Of a stretch of DNA of 64,000 bases, positions 42,202 through 49,191 are shown in pieces. The DNA lies in the NCBI RefSeq assembly GCF_001905595.1, contig NZ_LIXI01000010.1:124001-188000 (forward strand), read 5' to 3'. The notes under the pieces were generated by a model, which saw only the letters and a list, made by a program, of their open reading frames with translations, did no database searches and was not told the DNA's origin. The number at the start of each line of letters is the position of its first letter. Positions within the stretch are counted from its first letter, which is position 1. Origin of the DNA: Streptomyces sp. CB00316. Its GTDB lineage: Bacteria; Actinomycetota; Actinomycetes; Streptomycetales; Streptomycetaceae. The position numbers were made by a program, and so were the translations under genes.

Positions 42202-42684
42202 ATGGGTCTGTGGCAGCTCGTCGGCGTGGGCCTGGTCATGCTGCTGGGCCTGGTCGGAGTCCTGGTACCGGGCGTGCCGGGCCAGGCGATCGTCTGGGCG
42301 GCGGTGCTGTGGTGGGCGCTGACGGACATGACCCCGACGGCCTGGGGCGTCCTGATCGGCGCAACGGCCCTCATGCTGTTGAACCAGGCCCTGAAACCGC
42401 TGTTGCCGCCGCGCCGCCCGGGTAAGTCGGGCGCGCCTCGCCGGACGGTGATGATCGGCGGGGTCGCGGGGATCGTGGGGTTCTTCGTGGTGCCCGTGGT
42501 CGGCGGCATCGCCGGGTTCGTGGGGGCGATCTACGGGGCGGAGCGGCTGCGGCTGGGCAGTCGTGGCGCGGGCTGGGCGTCGGTGCGCTCGGTGATGCGG
42601 GCGACGGGCTACGCGGTGCTGGTGGAGCTCTTCGCCTGCCTGCTGGTGGCGGGGGCCTGGCTGGGCGCGCTGATCTGGGGCTGA
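42202..42684 (+). CDS. DUF456 membrane protein
   Basis: 160 residues, highly hydrophobic. Four TM segments are visible: LWQLVGVGLVMLLGLVGVLVPGVPGQAIVWAAVLWWAL, VLIGATALMLLNQALKPLL, IGGVAGIVGFFVVPVVGGIAGFVGAIYGAE and GYAVLVELFACLLVAGAWLGALIWG. The G-x-x-x-P-G-x-P-G and G-G-I-A-G-F motifs match DUF456, small membrane proteins of unknown function. ATG 42202 follows the regulator stop by 36 bp, so they may be co-transcribed. Its last 76 bp overlap the end of the convergent alkylation-repair gene. Confidence 0.85.
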   Translation: MGLWQLVGVGLVMLLGLVGVLVPGVPGQAIVWAAVLWWALTDMTPTAWGVLIGATALMLLNQALKPLLPPRRPGKSGAPRRTVMIGGVAGIVGFFVVPVVGGIAGFVGAIYGAERLRLGSRGAGWASVRSVMRATGYAVLVELFACLLVAGAWLGALIWG

Positions 42685-44039
42685 CGGGCGGCCGTCTCCA
42701 GATGGCGTACGGCGTACGAGCGCCACGGCCGCCACCGCTCGGCGCCCGCTGTCCCGTACGGATCCACGTCCGGATCCCCGAGCGCCCGCATCCGGATCAG
42801 CGCGGCGGTCCGCCGGTCCACCCCGGGCAGCGTGCCGAGCGCCCTCTCGGCCTCCTCCCGGTCGGCCCCCGCGTCCAGCCGCAGCTCCCCGTCGGCGAGC
42901 GCGGTGGCCAGGGTCCGCAGGGCGGGGTCGGTGACGGCACCGGCCAGGACGCCCGGCTCGGGGAACACATGGGTGAGCGCGCCGCACGGCACGTCCAGCA
43001 CCTTCCCGTACCGCTCGACCAGCTCCGCGGCCCGCTCCCGCCCCACCAGCGCCCGTACGGCCTCCTCCTCCGGGTCCGCCGCTCCCGGCGAGCGCAGCCC
43101 GGGGCGGGCGGCGACCAGCGGGGCGAGCCGGGGGTCGGCCGCCAGGGCCTCGTCGACGGCGTACGGGTCGGCGTCCAGGTCGAACAGGCGCCGCAGCCGC
43201 TGTGCGGCGGTGGTCAGGTCGCGCAGGTCGGTGAGGTGGATCCGGGCCTCCAGCCAGGGACCGGGCGAGGCCTCGTCGACGGCGGCGATCCCCATCCCGC
43301 ACGGCAGCCGCAGCGTACGTCGGTAGGTTCGGCGCCCCGGCGGTCCGGCCATCTCCTCGACCCGTGCCACGGCCCGCTCCCCCAGCAGATCGAACAGAGC
43401 GCCGGTGGCGTACGGGCCCCGATGGGCGAGCCGCAGCGGAATCCCGGCCCGCAGCCCCGCTCCCCGGCCCCCGCCGAGCCCGGTCCCCGCCTCCGCGCGC
43501 AGGGCGCTGGGGGTGCGGGCGTAGATCCGGCGGATGGTGTCGTTGAACTGGCGCACGCTGGCGAACCCGGCCGCGAAGGCGATCTCGGTGACCGGCAGGC
43601 CGGTGGTCTGGAGGAGCACCCGGGCGGTGTGGGAGCGCTGGGCGCGGGCGAGCGCGACGGGTCCCGCGCCGAGCTCGGCGTTGAGCTGGCGCTGGACCTG
43701 CCGTGCGCTGTAGCCGAGCCGCCCGGCCAGCCCGGGAACGCCTTCGCGGTCCACCACGCCGTCGCCGATCAGCCGCATGGCCCGGCCGACGACATCGGCG
43801 CGGACGTTCCACTCGGCCGAGCCGGGCACGGCGTCGGGGCGGCACCGCCGGCAGGCCCGGAAGCCGCCCGCCTGGGCGGCGGCCGCCGTCGGGTAGAAGC
43901 GCACATTGGCCCGTTTGGGGGTGACGGCGGGGCAGCTCGGCCGGCAGTAGATGCCGGTGGTCACGACGGCGAAGAAGAACGCTCCGTCGAACCGTGCGTC
44001 GCGGCTGCTCACCGCCTCGTACCTGGTCCGTTCGTCCAT
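42609..44039 (-). CDS. Ada/AlkA-type fusion (methyl-acceptor, AraC HTH, 3-methyladenine glycosylase), damaged
   Basis: 476 residues from ATG 44039. Residues 1-75 are the Ada zinc domain (Cys32, Cys36, Cys63, Cys66), where Cys32 is the methyl acceptor. About 80-190 is an AraC HTH (RQVQRQLNAELGAGPVALARAQRSHTARVLLQ, IAFAAGFASVRQFNDTIRRIY). The rest is an AlkA-like glycosylase. In AlkA proteins the helix-hairpin-helix is followed by a loop and helix carrying the catalytic Asp. Here MRALGDPDVDPYGTAGAERWRPWRSYA lacks roughly 16 residues of that region, so the catalytic Asp is probably gone. The C-terminus then runs as odd sequence into the convergent gene. The Ada and HTH parts look intact. Confidence 0.88.
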   Translation of the reverse strand: MDERTRYEAVSSRDARFDGAFFFAVVTTGIYCRPSCPAVTPKRANVRFYPTAAAAQAGGFRACRRCRPDAVPGSAEWNVRADVVGRAMRLIGDGVVDREGVPGLAGRLGYSARQVQRQLNAELGAGPVALARAQRSHTARVLLQTTGLPVTEIAFAAGFASVRQFNDTIRRIYARTPSALRAEAGTGLGGGRGAGLRAGIPLRLAHRGPYATGALFDLLGERAVARVEEMAGPPGRRTYRRTLRLPCGMGIAAVDEASPGPWLEARIHLTDLRDLTTAAQRLRRLFDLDADPYAVDEALAADPRLAPLVAARPGLRSPGAADPEEEAVRALVGRERAAELVERYGKVLDVPCGALTHVFPEPGVLAGAVTDPALRTLATALADGELRLDAGADREEAERALGTLPGVDRRTAALIRMRALGDPDVDPYGTAGAERWRPWRSYAVRHLETAARQPQISAPSQAPATSRQAKSSTSTA

Positions 44040-44114
44040 CACACGTCCAGTGTGCGGCAGCCGCCGCTGCCGCACTCGCGGTTTTCGGACGCCGAACCGT
44101 ACGGACCAGGCGGA

Positions 44115-45272
44115 CTACCGCACCCGGCCGCCGCGCTTGGCCTTCATGGCCGCGCGCCCCTCGGCGCCCTTGCGCTTCCAGTCCTTCAGGATCTCCGAGC
44201 GCACCCGGGCGTCGGTCTTGGCGACGATCCGCTGGTTCTCGCGCAGCAGCTTGCGGTAGCTCTCCAGCCGCCGGTCGGGCAGGGTGCCGTCCTCCAGTGC
44301 GCCGAGGACCGCGCACCCGGGCTCGCTGCGGTGGCCGCAGTCGTGGAACCGGCACCGGGCCGCCAGCTCCTCGATCTCGGAGAAGAGCTCGCCGACCCCG
44401 GTCCCGGCGTCGAAGAGGCCCACCCCGCGCAGCCCGGGGGTGTCGATGAGGACGCCTCCCTGCGGCAGGACGAGGAGGTTGCGGGTGGTCGTGGTGTGCC
44501 GGCCCTTGCCGTCGACGTCCCGGGCGGCCCGCACCTCCATCTCGTCGCGGCCGAGCAGGGTGTTGGCGAGGGTGGACTTGCCGGCGCCGGAGATGCCGAG
44601 GAGCACGCTCGTACCGCCGGACACGACGGCGCCGAGCACCTCCAGCCCCTCACCGGTGGCGGAGCTGACGGGGTACACCTGGACGCCCGGCGCGATGGCC
44701 TCGATGTCCTGGACGAGGTGGGACAGGGTGACCGCGTCGGGCACCAGGTCGGCCTTGGTGAGCAGCACGACCGCTTCCGGCCGGTGTTCGCCGGGGCCGT
44801 ATCCGTCGCCCAGCAGCGCGGCGCCGTCGGAGCTGGACAGGGCGAGCGCGAGGAAGCGCTCGATCCGCCCGAGGTCCAGCTCGACGGCGAGCGAGACGCA
44901 GATGACGATGTGGTCGATGTTGGTGGCGAGCACCTGCCCCTCGGACCGCTCCGAGGAGGTCGAGCGGACGAAGGCGGTACGGCGCGGCAGCAGCGTACGG
45001 ACGAACCGCGGGTCGCCGTCCGCGTCGAGCGCCACCCAGTCCCCGGTGCAGACGATCCGCATCGGGTCGCGCGGCACCACGAACGCGGTGTCGGCCCGGA
45101 CCGGGCCGTCGGGGGTGATCACGTCGCACTGACCGCGGTCCACCCGTACGACACGCCCCGGCACGAGACCCTGCTCGGCGTAGGGGGAGAAGGAGGCCGC
45201 CCAGTCGCCGTCCCAGCCGTACGGAGCCAGCGGGTGCGAGGAGGACGGAACCGGAAGAAACGAGAAAGACAA
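44115..45272 (-). CDS. rsgA: Ribosome small-subunit-dependent GTPase A
   Basis: About 385 residues from TTG 45272 (GAAGGG at 6 bp); a GTG at 45302 is a longer alternative with a weaker site. It is a circularly permuted GTPase: G4 LLTKADLVPD, then G1 GISGAGKSTLANTLLG, G2 region GRHTTTTRNLLVL and G3 DTPGLRG. An N-terminal OB-like domain (VVRVDRGQCDVITPDG) and a C-terminal zinc module (CRFHDCGHRSEPGC) are present. RsgA completes 30S subunit maturation and responds to ppGpp. A 23-codon leader ORF (45336-45407) precedes it on the same strand. It is otherwise monocistronic. Confidence 0.95.
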   Translation of the reverse strand: MSFSFLPVPSSSHPLAPYGWDGDWAASFSPYAEQGLVPGRVVRVDRGQCDVITPDGPVRADTAFVVPRDPMRIVCTGDWVALDADGDPRFVRTLLPRRTAFVRSTSSERSEGQVLATNIDHIVICVSLAVELDLGRIERFLALALSSSDGAALLGDGYGPGEHRPEAVVLLTKADLVPDAVTLSHLVQDIEAIAPGVQVYPVSSATGEGLEVLGAVVSGGTSVLLGISGAGKSTLANTLLGRDEMEVRAARDVDGKGRHTTTTRNLLVLPQGGVLIDTPGLRGVGLFDAGTGVGELFSEIEELAARCRFHDCGHRSEPGCAVLGALEDGTLPDRRLESYRKLLRENQRIVAKTDARVRSEILKDWKRKGAEGRAAMKAKRGGRVR

Positions 45273-45335
45273 GGGAAACCCTTCACAGGGTGGCCCCGGC
45301 ACCGCGCGCTCGGCGCGGGAGGTACGTGAAGTGGG

Positions 45336-45407
45336 TCAGCCGGTGGCCACGGGGGTGAGAACGATGCTCTTCTGGTTGTGGGCAGTGCCCATCGCAACGA
45401 CAGTCAT
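45336..45407 (-). CDS. Tiny upstream ORF before rsgA (23 aa)
   Basis: ATG 45407 to TGA 45336 encodes 23 residues (opening MTVVAMGTAHNQKS, ending LTPVATG). An AGGAGGTGAGGA region lies immediately upstream, one of the strongest ribosome-binding sites in the window. It ends about 63 bp before the likely rsgA start. It has no poly-amino-acid tract typical of attenuators, although two Met and an NQK triplet are present. It may be a translated leader or a small protein. Confidence 0.5.
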   Translation of the reverse strand: MTVVAMGTAHNQKSIVLTPVATG

Positions 45408-45618
45408 CAATGTCCTCACCTCCTGATCCCTCGGATCCTGATTACCCGGTTCCTGATTCCCCCGGTTCTTACGCGGCTGAGCTTAGCCCCGCCGCTCCCG
45501 GCGGCGTCAACGGGTTTTCCGGCGCCCGCACCGGAGTTGCCGTGCGATCTCCCTGATCTCCCACGATCGGGTGATACGCATGCATACCGACCGGTCCGTG
45601 ACCGTTAGGGTGCCGGTC

Positions 45619-46119
45619 ATGACCACACCTCAGACCTCTTCCGGCACGTTCACACCGGCCCAGTTGGGCACCCAGACCCTGATCGGATGGAGCAGTCGGC
45701 AGCCCGGCGCCGACCAGGACACCGCCTACCTCCTCGCCTACTCGCTGGGCGACGGTCAGGACGGACCGGAGGCCGGCCGGAACGCGCTGCGCATCGCACT
45801 GGAGCGGGCGGGCCTCCAGATCGGCGGCCCGATCCAGGACGCTGCCGAGGCCCCGGGCATCCAGGCGAAGCTCCTCGTCCAGGCGGGCCAGGCCGTCCTG
45901 ACGATGCCTCACCTCAAGGCGCAGTACCCCGCCCCCGCGGAGTGGCTCGCGGCCGCGCTGGGACAGGGCCAGGTGTACGGCATGTTCGCCACCACCCCGT
46001 GGCCGGAGGCCGTTCCGGGGCAGCCGGTCAGCGAGGACCAGCTGCGGGCCTTCGCGGCGGACGAGGAGGTCGTCCGAACCGCCGCCCACTGCCTGCTCCC
46101 GGTCCGCTCCCTCGGCTGA
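45619..46119 (+). CDS. DUF5949-like small protein
   Basis: 166 residues from ATG 45619; AGGGTG lies near. The sequence (LGTQTLIGWSSRQPGADQDTAYLLAYSLGDGQDGPEAGRNALRIALERAGLQIGG then AGQAVLTMPHLKAQYPAPAEWLAAA) follows a Streptomyces-specific cytoplasmic family usually called DUF5949, function unknown. No signal, TM or motif is visible. It sits between rsgA and the rodlin cluster, ends 15 bp before a 25-bp perfect hairpin, and converges on the first rodlin. Confidence 0.75.
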   Translation: MTTPQTSSGTFTPAQLGTQTLIGWSSRQPGADQDTAYLLAYSLGDGQDGPEAGRNALRIALERAGLQIGGPIQDAAEAPGIQAKLLVQAGQAVLTMPHLKAQYPAPAEWLAAALGQGQVYGMFATTPWPEAVPGQPVSEDQLRAFAADEEVVRTAAHCLLPVRSLG

Positions 46120-46133
46120 TCCTTCCCCCCGGT

Positions 46134-46193
46134 CACCGGAGACGGCGATGCCCACCACCCCCCGTGGAGTGGTGGGCATCGCCGTCTCCGGTG
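46134..46193 (+). terminator. 25-bp perfect stem-loop between DUF5949 gene and rodlin
   Basis: Arms 46134-46158 and 46169-46193 are fully complementary around a 10-nt loop. It is one of the longest perfect hairpins in the window. It lies in the gap of convergent genes and can act in both directions. Confidence 0.8.
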
Positions 46194-46224
46194 CCGCGAA
46201 GGGCGCGGTGGCGTGACAGCGAGG

Positions 46225-46260
46225 GCGGGCGGCCCCGGGAGTGACCCCCGGACCGCCCGC
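46225..46260 (-). terminator. Hairpin terminator of the first rodlin
   Basis: GCGGGCGG (46225-46232) with CCGCCCGC (46253-46260) and an inner CCCCGGG/CCCCCGG pairing. It lies 26 bp beyond the rodlin stop on the minus strand. Confidence 0.65.
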
Positions 46261-46285
46261 GCTCGAAACGTCAGGCTGTAGTGCG

Positions 46286-46693
46286 TCAGTTGTTGCCGAC
46301 GCCGTTGCCCAAGAGGACCGGGATGTCGTCCAGGATGTGCGACAGCGGCTCGTCGCCCTTCGCCTGGGTGGAGTTGTCGGTGCACTGCTGGTTCTGCGGG
46401 TTGGACAGGACGTTGATGTCCTGGACCGTGATCGGCACGACGCCGACGAGCGAACCGACGTTGACCTTGGCGGGCAGGCCGACGCAGAGCTTGTTCAGGG
46501 TGCCCTGGACGAGCTGGTTCTGCGGGCTCCAGTCGCCTTTGGTCTCGGCGTTGCCGATCTCCGACTCGGCACCGTTGCCGTTGACGGTGGTGGTGCCACC
46601 GTCGTTGCCGATCGCCATGGCCGTGGGAGCCGCGGCTGCGGACAGACCGAGCAGGGACACGGCCACTGCAGCGCCGGCCATCATCTTCTTCAT
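46286..46693 (-). CDS. Rodlin (aerial-hypha surface protein) 1
   Basis: 135 residues from ATG 46693, with AAAGGTG at 6 bp. A Sec signal is cleaved after AMA (about 27). The mature protein has NGNGAESEIGNAETKGDWSPQNQL, TLNKLCVGL, VVPITVQDINVL, QCTDNSTQAKGDEPLSHIL and a GNGVGNN end. These rodlin landmarks include the two conserved Cys and the QDINVL motif. Rodlins form the paired rodlet filaments on spores in concert with chaplins. It is more divergent from rodlins 2 and 3 than they are from each other. Expression in aerial growth is expected from the family and is not visible in the promoter. Confidence 0.95.
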   Translation of the reverse strand: MKKMMAGAAVAVSLLGLSAAAAPTAMAIGNDGGTTTVNGNGAESEIGNAETKGDWSPQNQLVQGTLNKLCVGLPAKVNVGSLVGVVPITVQDINVLSNPQNQQCTDNSTQAKGDEPLSHILDDIPVLLGNGVGNN

Positions 46694-46827
46694 CAACTTC
46701 ACCTTTCGGAGCGTCCCGTTGTGGAACGTACTGATCAACTGCCAGGGGCCCCGATCGGTTGCGCAGTACCACTCAAATGGGTTCGATCCGGCGCAAGGTC
46801 GACGCCACTGCCCAGTTCCCCCAAGCC

Positions 46828-47034
46828 TCACCTGTTGGAGGCCTCGTCCGAGGTGCGGGCCGCCGGTACCAATCCGCTACTGCGGCGGGCGGCGGGCTCC
46901 TGACGCGGTTCGGCCGACGGGTGGTCGCGTCCGGCCGCCCGCCACTCGGCGACGAGCCGGTCGTAGATCGGTGTGCCGCCCGGGGCGAGCCACGGCTCTC
47001 TGCTCTGCGAGGTCTGACTGTCGTACGGATCCAT
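46828..47034 (-). CDS. Small hydrophilic protein between rodlin genes
   Basis: 68 residues from ATG 47034. The sequence has an ordered middle, PWLAPGGTPIYDRLVAEWRAAGRD, flanked by polar Ser/Gln and Arg/Glu stretches. It has no signal or TM segment. It lies on the same strand as the rodlins, between the first and second, but no obvious ribosome-binding site is upstream. The YDRLVAEW core recalls a motif in Streptomyces small proteins, but I cannot name a family. It may be regulatory or a fortuitous ORF. Confidence 0.55.
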   Translation of the reverse strand: MDPYDSQTSQSREPWLAPGGTPIYDRLVAEWRAAGRDHPSAEPRQEPAARRSSGLVPAARTSDEASNR

Positions 47035-47130
47035 GGAGAGGCCCTACCCGGCCCGGCACGGATCGTCAGCCGGGGCTACGGCATCCGGCCCAACCAGGTG
47101 CCCCGTCCGGAGGCGTCGGCATACGACGAA

Positions 47131-47185
47131 GGGCCAGTCCGTCCGGTCAGGCGAAGAACGGTCGCCGGACCGGACGGACTGGCCC
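47131..47185 (-). terminator. 18-bp perfect stem terminator of rodlin 2
   Basis: Arms 47131-47148 and 47168-47185 are perfect, with a 19-nt loop that itself can pair (GGCG..CGCC). It lies 38 bp beyond the minus-strand rodlin stop. Confidence 0.8.
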
Positions 47186-47223
47186 CACGCGGGTCACGCG
47201 GTGCGGACCGGAGCTACCCCGTC

Positions 47224-47634
47224 TCAGTTGTTGCCGACACCGTTGCCGGAGAGGATCGGGATGTCGTTCAGCAGGTGCGACAGAGCCTCGTCACCCTTGG
47301 CCTGGGTGGAGTTCTCGGTGCACTGCTGGTTCTGCGGGGAGGACAGGACGTTGATGTCCTGGACCGTGATCGGCACGAGGCCCACGAGCGAACCGAGGTT
47401 CGCCTTGGCCGGCAGCGCGATGCAGGGCTTGTTCAGCGAGCCCTGGATCAGCGCGAACTGCGGGCTCCAGTCACCGTGGGTCTCGGAGTTGCCGTACGCC
47501 TGCGAGGCACCGTTGCCGTTGACCGTCGTGGTGCCGCCGTCGTTGGCGATCGCCATGGCGGACGGGGCGGCCGCGGCGGAGACACCGACGACCGAGACGG
47601 CAACCGCTGCCGAGGCCATGATCTTCTTGAACAT
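47224..47634 (-). CDS. Rodlin 2
   Basis: 136 residues from ATG 47634; AAGGGC is 7 bp upstream. The signal peptide ends AMA and the mature protein starts IANDGGTTTVNGNGASQAYGNSETHGDWSPQFAL. The two Cys (in NKPCIAL and QQCTENSTQAK) and QDINVL are conserved. The stretch corresponding to 47275-47498 is identical, as far as I can read, to that of rodlin 3 (48841-49064), although the signal peptides and 3' ends differ. This pattern points to recent gene conversion. It lies 68 bp downstream of a small secreted protein gene. Confidence 0.95.
   Translation of the reverse strand: MFKKIMASAAVAVSVVGVSAAAAPSAMAIANDGGTTTVNGNGASQAYGNSETHGDWSPQFALIQGSLNKPCIALPAKANLGSLVGLVPITVQDINVLSSPQNQQCTENSTQAKGDEALSHLLNDIPILSGNGVGNN
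47275..47498. repeat. 224-bp identical block in rodlins 2 and 3
   Basis: The bases at 47275-47498 equal those at 48841-49064 (offset 1566) without a difference that I can find. Flanking parts of the two genes diverge within about 25 bp on one side. On the other side only scattered changes are found up to the signal-peptide region. Confidence 0.85.
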
Positions 47635-47702
47635 GTAAGAGCCCTTCTGGGGTGTGATGCGGATCGGTGAAGGAACCAGGGGGAACGACTGTCCTGCGGC
47701 GG

Positions 47703-47993
47703 TCAACGGCCGAGGGGAACTCCGCCGAGCAGCGGAGCCGCACTCTCGGCCACCTGGGTCGCCTCGCCCGCCAGCTTGCCGACCGTGCCGTCCTCGGCGA
47801 CGGTCTCGGCGGCCTCGGCGGCCGCGCCCACCAGCGGGTCCACGACCTGCGGGGCACTGGCCATCACCTGGTTGAGGCCGCTGTCAAGGCTGAAGCTGGG
47901 GGCCGTGGGGGTGGTAACGGCGAAGGCGGGAGCGGCCGTTCCAAGGGCAGCCACGGAACCGACAACGAGTGCGGCGGTCTTCGCGTACTTCAC
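47703..47993 (-). CDS. Small secreted helical protein in the rodlin/chaplin cluster
   Basis: 96 residues from GTG 47993. Start and signal are VKYAKTAALVVGSVAALGTAAPAFA, cleaved after AFA (about 25). The mature 71 residues are helical and acidic/Ala-rich (SLDSGLNQVMASAPQVVDPLVGAAAEAAETVAEDG), with no Cys, so it is neither a chaplin nor a rodlin. The bases around its start (AAAAGTGAAGTAC) match those of the short chaplin (AAAAAAGTGAAGTAC), pointing to shared origin or control. It sits 68 bp upstream of rodlin 2 on the same strand. A role in the surface coat is inference. Confidence 0.75.
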   Translation of the reverse strand: MKYAKTAALVVGSVAALGTAAPAFAVTTPTAPSFSLDSGLNQVMASAPQVVDPLVGAAAEAAETVAEDGTVGKLAGEATQVAESAAPLLGGVPLGR

Positions 47994-48174
47994 TTTTCTG
48001 GTTCCCTTCTGCGCGGCGTCTGCTTCGGTCACGTCTCCGTGCCGCACACAAGCTTTCTTTACCTGTGACTTCTGCCGCTTTCCTCAGGGATAACGAACAG
48101 GCCGCGTGCGGGAAACTGCGCCCGTGCGACTTTCTCCCGCCGGGGCTGCGAGGAATTCCGGCGGGCAGAGCGAA

Positions 48175-48205
48175 GGCCCCGGGCGGGCGATGCCGTCCCG
48201 GGGCC
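48175..48205 (-). terminator. Hairpin terminator of the short chaplin
   Basis: GGCCCCGGG (48175-48183) pairs with CCCGGGGCC (48197-48205) around a 13-nt loop, about 37 bp beyond the chaplin stop. Confidence 0.7.
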
Positions 48206-48242
48206 GACCGGTTCCGGGCGCGGGGCCCGGCCGGTCAGATAC

Positions 48243-48476
48243 TCACGCGTTGATGCAGGTGTTACCGAAGGCCGGGTTGAGCAGGCCGATCACGTTGACG
48301 GTGTTACCGCAGACGTTGACCGGGATGTGCACCGGGACCTGCACGATGTTGCCGGACAGCACGCCCGGGGAGCCCACGGCGATGGCCTCGGCACCCGAGT
48401 CGGCCATGGCCGGCGCAGCGGCACCCATCGCCATGAGCGTTCCGGCGGCGACTGCGGCAACCTTGGTGTACTTCAC
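48243..48476 (-). CDS. Short chaplin (surface-active amyloid protein)
   Basis: 77 residues from GTG 48476. Signal VKYTKVAAVAAGTLMAMGAAAPAMA is cleaved near residue 25. The mature 52 residues hold a single chaplin domain (GSPGVLSGNIVQVPVHIPVNVCGNTVNVIGLLNPAFGNTCINA) with the two conserved Cys (56, 74). There is no sortase signal, so it is a secreted short chaplin of the ChpD-H group. Such proteins polymerise at the air-water interface and let hyphae rise. A 10-bp perfect inverted repeat lies in the 5' leader. Family knowledge places expression under the sigma factor BldN, but I do not claim a specific promoter. Confidence 0.96.
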   Translation of the reverse strand: MKYTKVAAVAAGTLMAMGAAAPAMADSGAEAIAVGSPGVLSGNIVQVPVHIPVNVCGNTVNVIGLLNPAFGNTCINA

Positions 48477-48507
48477 TTTTTTGTCCCTTTCCTCGGCGGA
48501 GCCATGT

Positions 48508-48530
48508 GCGGTCACGACTGTCGTGACCGC
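48508..48530 (-). promoter_or_regulatory. 10-bp perfect inverted repeat in the short-chaplin leader
   Basis: GCGGTCACGA (48508-48517) and TCGTGACCGC (48521-48530) flank CTG. It is 31-54 bp upstream of the start codon. It could be an operator or, if transcribed, a 5' stem-loop. Confidence 0.55.
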
Positions 48531-48730
48531 CCGAGCCGGTACTGATCGCTCGCGACTCCGGCGCTGTCCTACGTAACGATGAACGCCCGGGATCGAAACT
48601 GTTCGACGAGAAGATTCCCGGATCTCCGCCCGAATGCCGCAACACCCGTCGGACGTGCGACAGGACGTGCGACAGGGAATACGGCGGGAAAAGCTGAAGA
48701 TACGATGCCGCATTCCCGGAAGAACGACGA

Positions 48731-48769
48731 GCCCGGGCCGCTCGGTGGAGGAACGCCGATGGCCCGGGC
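48731..48769 (-). terminator. Hairpin terminator of rodlin 3
   Basis: GCCCGGGCC (48731-48739) and GGCCCGGGC (48761-48769), loop 21 nt with an inner CGG/CCG pairing, 21 bp beyond the rodlin 3 stop. Confidence 0.65.
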
Positions 48770-48789
48770 CCGAGTAGAGCGGCTGCGGA

Positions 48790-49191
48790 TCAGCCGTTGC
48801 CGGCACCGTTGCCGGAGAGGATCGGGATGTCCTCCAGGATGTGCGACAGAGCCTCGTCACCCTTGGCCTGGGTGGAGTTCTCGGTGCACTGCTGGTTCTG
48901 CGGGGAGGACAGGACGTTGATGTCCTGGACCGTGATCGGCACGAGGCCCACGAGCGAACCGAGGTTCGCCTTGGCCGGCAGCGCGATGCAGGGCTTGTTC
49001 AGCGAGCCCTGGATCAGCGCGAACTGCGGGCTCCAGTCACCGTGGGTCTCGGAGTTGCCGTACGACTGCGAAGCGCCGTTGCCGTTGACCGTCGTGGTGC
49101 CGCCATCGTTGGCGATCGCCATGGCCTGCGTCGAGCCGAGCCCGAGGATGGAGGCAGCGACAGCGCCCGTAGCCAGAACCTTCTTGATCAC
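48790..49191 (-). CDS. Rodlin 3
   Basis: 133 residues from GTG 49191, with AAGGG at 6 bp. Its signal peptide (VIKKVLATGAVAASILGLGSTQAMA) differs from that of rodlin 2, but the mature sequence is nearly the same: IANDGGTTTVNGNGASQSYGNSETHGDWSPQ, NKPCIAL, QDINVLSSPQNQQC. It is divergent from the long chaplin over a 578-bp region. Streptomyces coelicolor has a two-gene rdlA/rdlB arrangement; three genes in one orientation here is an expansion. It ends in GNGAGNG instead of GNGVGNN. Confidence 0.95.
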   Translation of the reverse strand: MIKKVLATGAVAASILGLGSTQAMAIANDGGTTTVNGNGASQSYGNSETHGDWSPQFALIQGSLNKPCIALPAKANLGSLVGLVPITVQDINVLSSPQNQQCTENSTQAKGDEALSHILEDIPILSGNGAGNG

